The notes under the pieces: model-generated
What the model was told of the DNA's origin: nothing
The model's database searches: none
Seen by the model: only the letters and a program-made list of their open reading frames with translations
Translations under genes and position numbers: made by a program
Shown here: one piece after another, positions 31,839 through 32,516 of the stretch
Layout: each line of letters starts with the position of its first letter
Position numbering within the stretch: position 1 is the stretch's first letter
Origin: Bacillus salacetis
GTDB lineage: Bacteria > Bacillota > Bacilli > Bacillales > Bacillaceae_B
DNA length: 32,516 nt
NCBI RefSeq assembly: GCF_003581585.1
Contig: NZ_QXIR01000046.1
Coordinates: 1-32,516, forward strand
Direction: 5' to 3'

Positions 31839-32414
31839 GTGAACAAGACAATTATAGGCGGTGTATTCAGAAACCAGGAAGAAGCAGTCCGTGCGATTGA
31901 AGCGCTCCATGATTTAGGTTACTCCAAAGAAGACATTTCGATTTTTGCAAAGGATAATGACGATATTAAAAGCATTGAACATGAAACAAACAGCCATGTT
32001 ACCGAAAGCGAAAGCGGCAGAGGCAAAAACGCAGGAAAAGGTTTTGGTATCGGTGCCGGAACGGGCGGTGTCCTGGGAGGTATCGCAGGTATCATTGCTG
32101 AAGTCGGCTTATTGACGATTCCCGGAATCGGAGTGTTAGCAGCGGCAGGCCCTCTCGCGACAGCACTCAGCGGTGCCGCAATAGGCGCAGGCGGAGGCGG
32201 ACTGGTTGGTGCTCTTACAGGGGCGGGGATCCCTGAAGAACATGCCACGGAATATGAAGACCATCTGAACAAAGGCCACATCGTCGTATTGGTTGATGCA
32301 GATGAGGATCGCCGAGATAGGGTCTATGGACACTTCTCAGAAAACAATTCTTTAAATACTCATTCCTATCCGGAACGTGTACGAGTAAATAATACAGATA
32401 ATACAAACTTATAA
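31839..32414 (+). CDS. YflT-type general stress protein
   Basis: The 191-residue protein starts with TIIGGVFRNQEEAVRAIEAL and LGYSKEDISIFAKD, the YflT/GSP17M domain (~1-60), and ends with the matching ferredoxin-like half (HLNKGHIVVLVDADEDRRD). Between lies a long Gly/Ala hydrophobic stretch (GIGAGTGGVLGGIAGIIAE through GAAIGAGGGGLVGALTGAG), a glycine-zipper region that may enter membranes. Homologues belong to the sigma-B general stress regulon in B. subtilis, and the exact sigma-B promoter agrees. The start is a GTG preceded by GAGGAGGG. Molecular function unknown. Confidence 0.92.
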   Translation: MNKTIIGGVFRNQEEAVRAIEALHDLGYSKEDISIFAKDNDDIKSIEHETNSHVTESESGRGKNAGKGFGIGAGTGGVLGGIAGIIAEVGLLTIPGIGVLAAAGPLATALSGAAIGAGGGGLVGALTGAGIPEEHATEYEDHLNKGHIVVLVDADEDRRDRVYGHFSENNSLNTHSYPERVRVNNTDNTNL

Positions 32415-32421
32415 AAGGTTG

Positions 32422-32454
32422 AAACCCCCGGCAGATCCTGCCGGGGGTTTTGTT
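32422..32454 (+). terminator. Terminator of the general stress gene
   Basis: AAACCCCCGGCAG (32422-32434) pairs perfectly with CTGCCGGGGGTTT (32438-32450) over a 3-base loop, followed by TTGTT. Confidence 0.93.
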
Positions 32455-32516
32455 ATTACAGCCCGTCTAGGGGCCTGTCAGGAAGACAAAGAGCAGCCTT
32501 CCCGCCGGTCCGGCTA

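Overview
The window looks like a chromosomal segment of a low-to-medium GC, endospore-forming member of the Bacillaceae. The evidence is strong AGGAGG-type ribosome sites, many U-tailed intrinsic terminators, a csgA-like spore gene with a sigma-G promoter, a sigma-B promoter, a consensus CcpA (cre) site and a Bacillus-type LXG/type VII secretion island. No rRNA, tRNA, CRISPR array or prophage was seen. Species cannot be fixed from the sequence alone.

Layout: an RND efflux pump (minus) with a TetR-type operator; an MscS-type channel; a small unknown gene; a 900-residue TPR protein carrying what looks like a degenerate dynamin-type GTPase domain; a small unknown gene; a DUF962 (Mpo1-like) gene overlapping a CHY zinc-finger gene; a small excisionase-like HTH gene; ppaC; a KinB-like sensor kinase; a small unknown gene; and a beta-helix protein with a Bacillus surface/spore-type C-terminal domain. 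Next comes an LXG toxin island (two small helical partner genes, LXG protein, two-TM putative immunity protein, DUF4176 protein), then a ketopantoate reductase.

The middle is rich in repeats. A ~190-bp MITE-like element with perfect 8-bp target duplications sits before a RAYT/Y1 transposase gene. Six bases after the transposase stop begins an array of fifteen 25-bp units, each carrying the perfect palindrome TGAGCCAGGCTCA. Then comes a pyruvate-type module: cstA (with an overlapping 49-codon gene), a LytT-like regulator and a LytS-like sensor. The cstA promoter has three direct repeats spaced exactly 21 bp and a perfect cre site, so activation by the adjacent two-component system and repression by CcpA are predicted. 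A 27-bp perfect inverted repeat abuts the lytS promoter.

The right part holds a DUF421 membrane protein, a nucleoside/cytidine-type deaminase, csgA bracketed by an inverted pair of 33-bp REP-like repeats, an ABC transporter pair, a second intact MITE copy directly upstream of an MFS transporter, an M29 aminopeptidase and a YflT-type general stress protein with a textbook sigma-B promoter.

The best candidates for something undescribed are the RAYT plus 15-unit palindromic array, the 8-bp-TSD MITE family, the pseudo-dynamin TPR protein, the small gene coupled to cstA, and the LXG effector with a probable membrane target.
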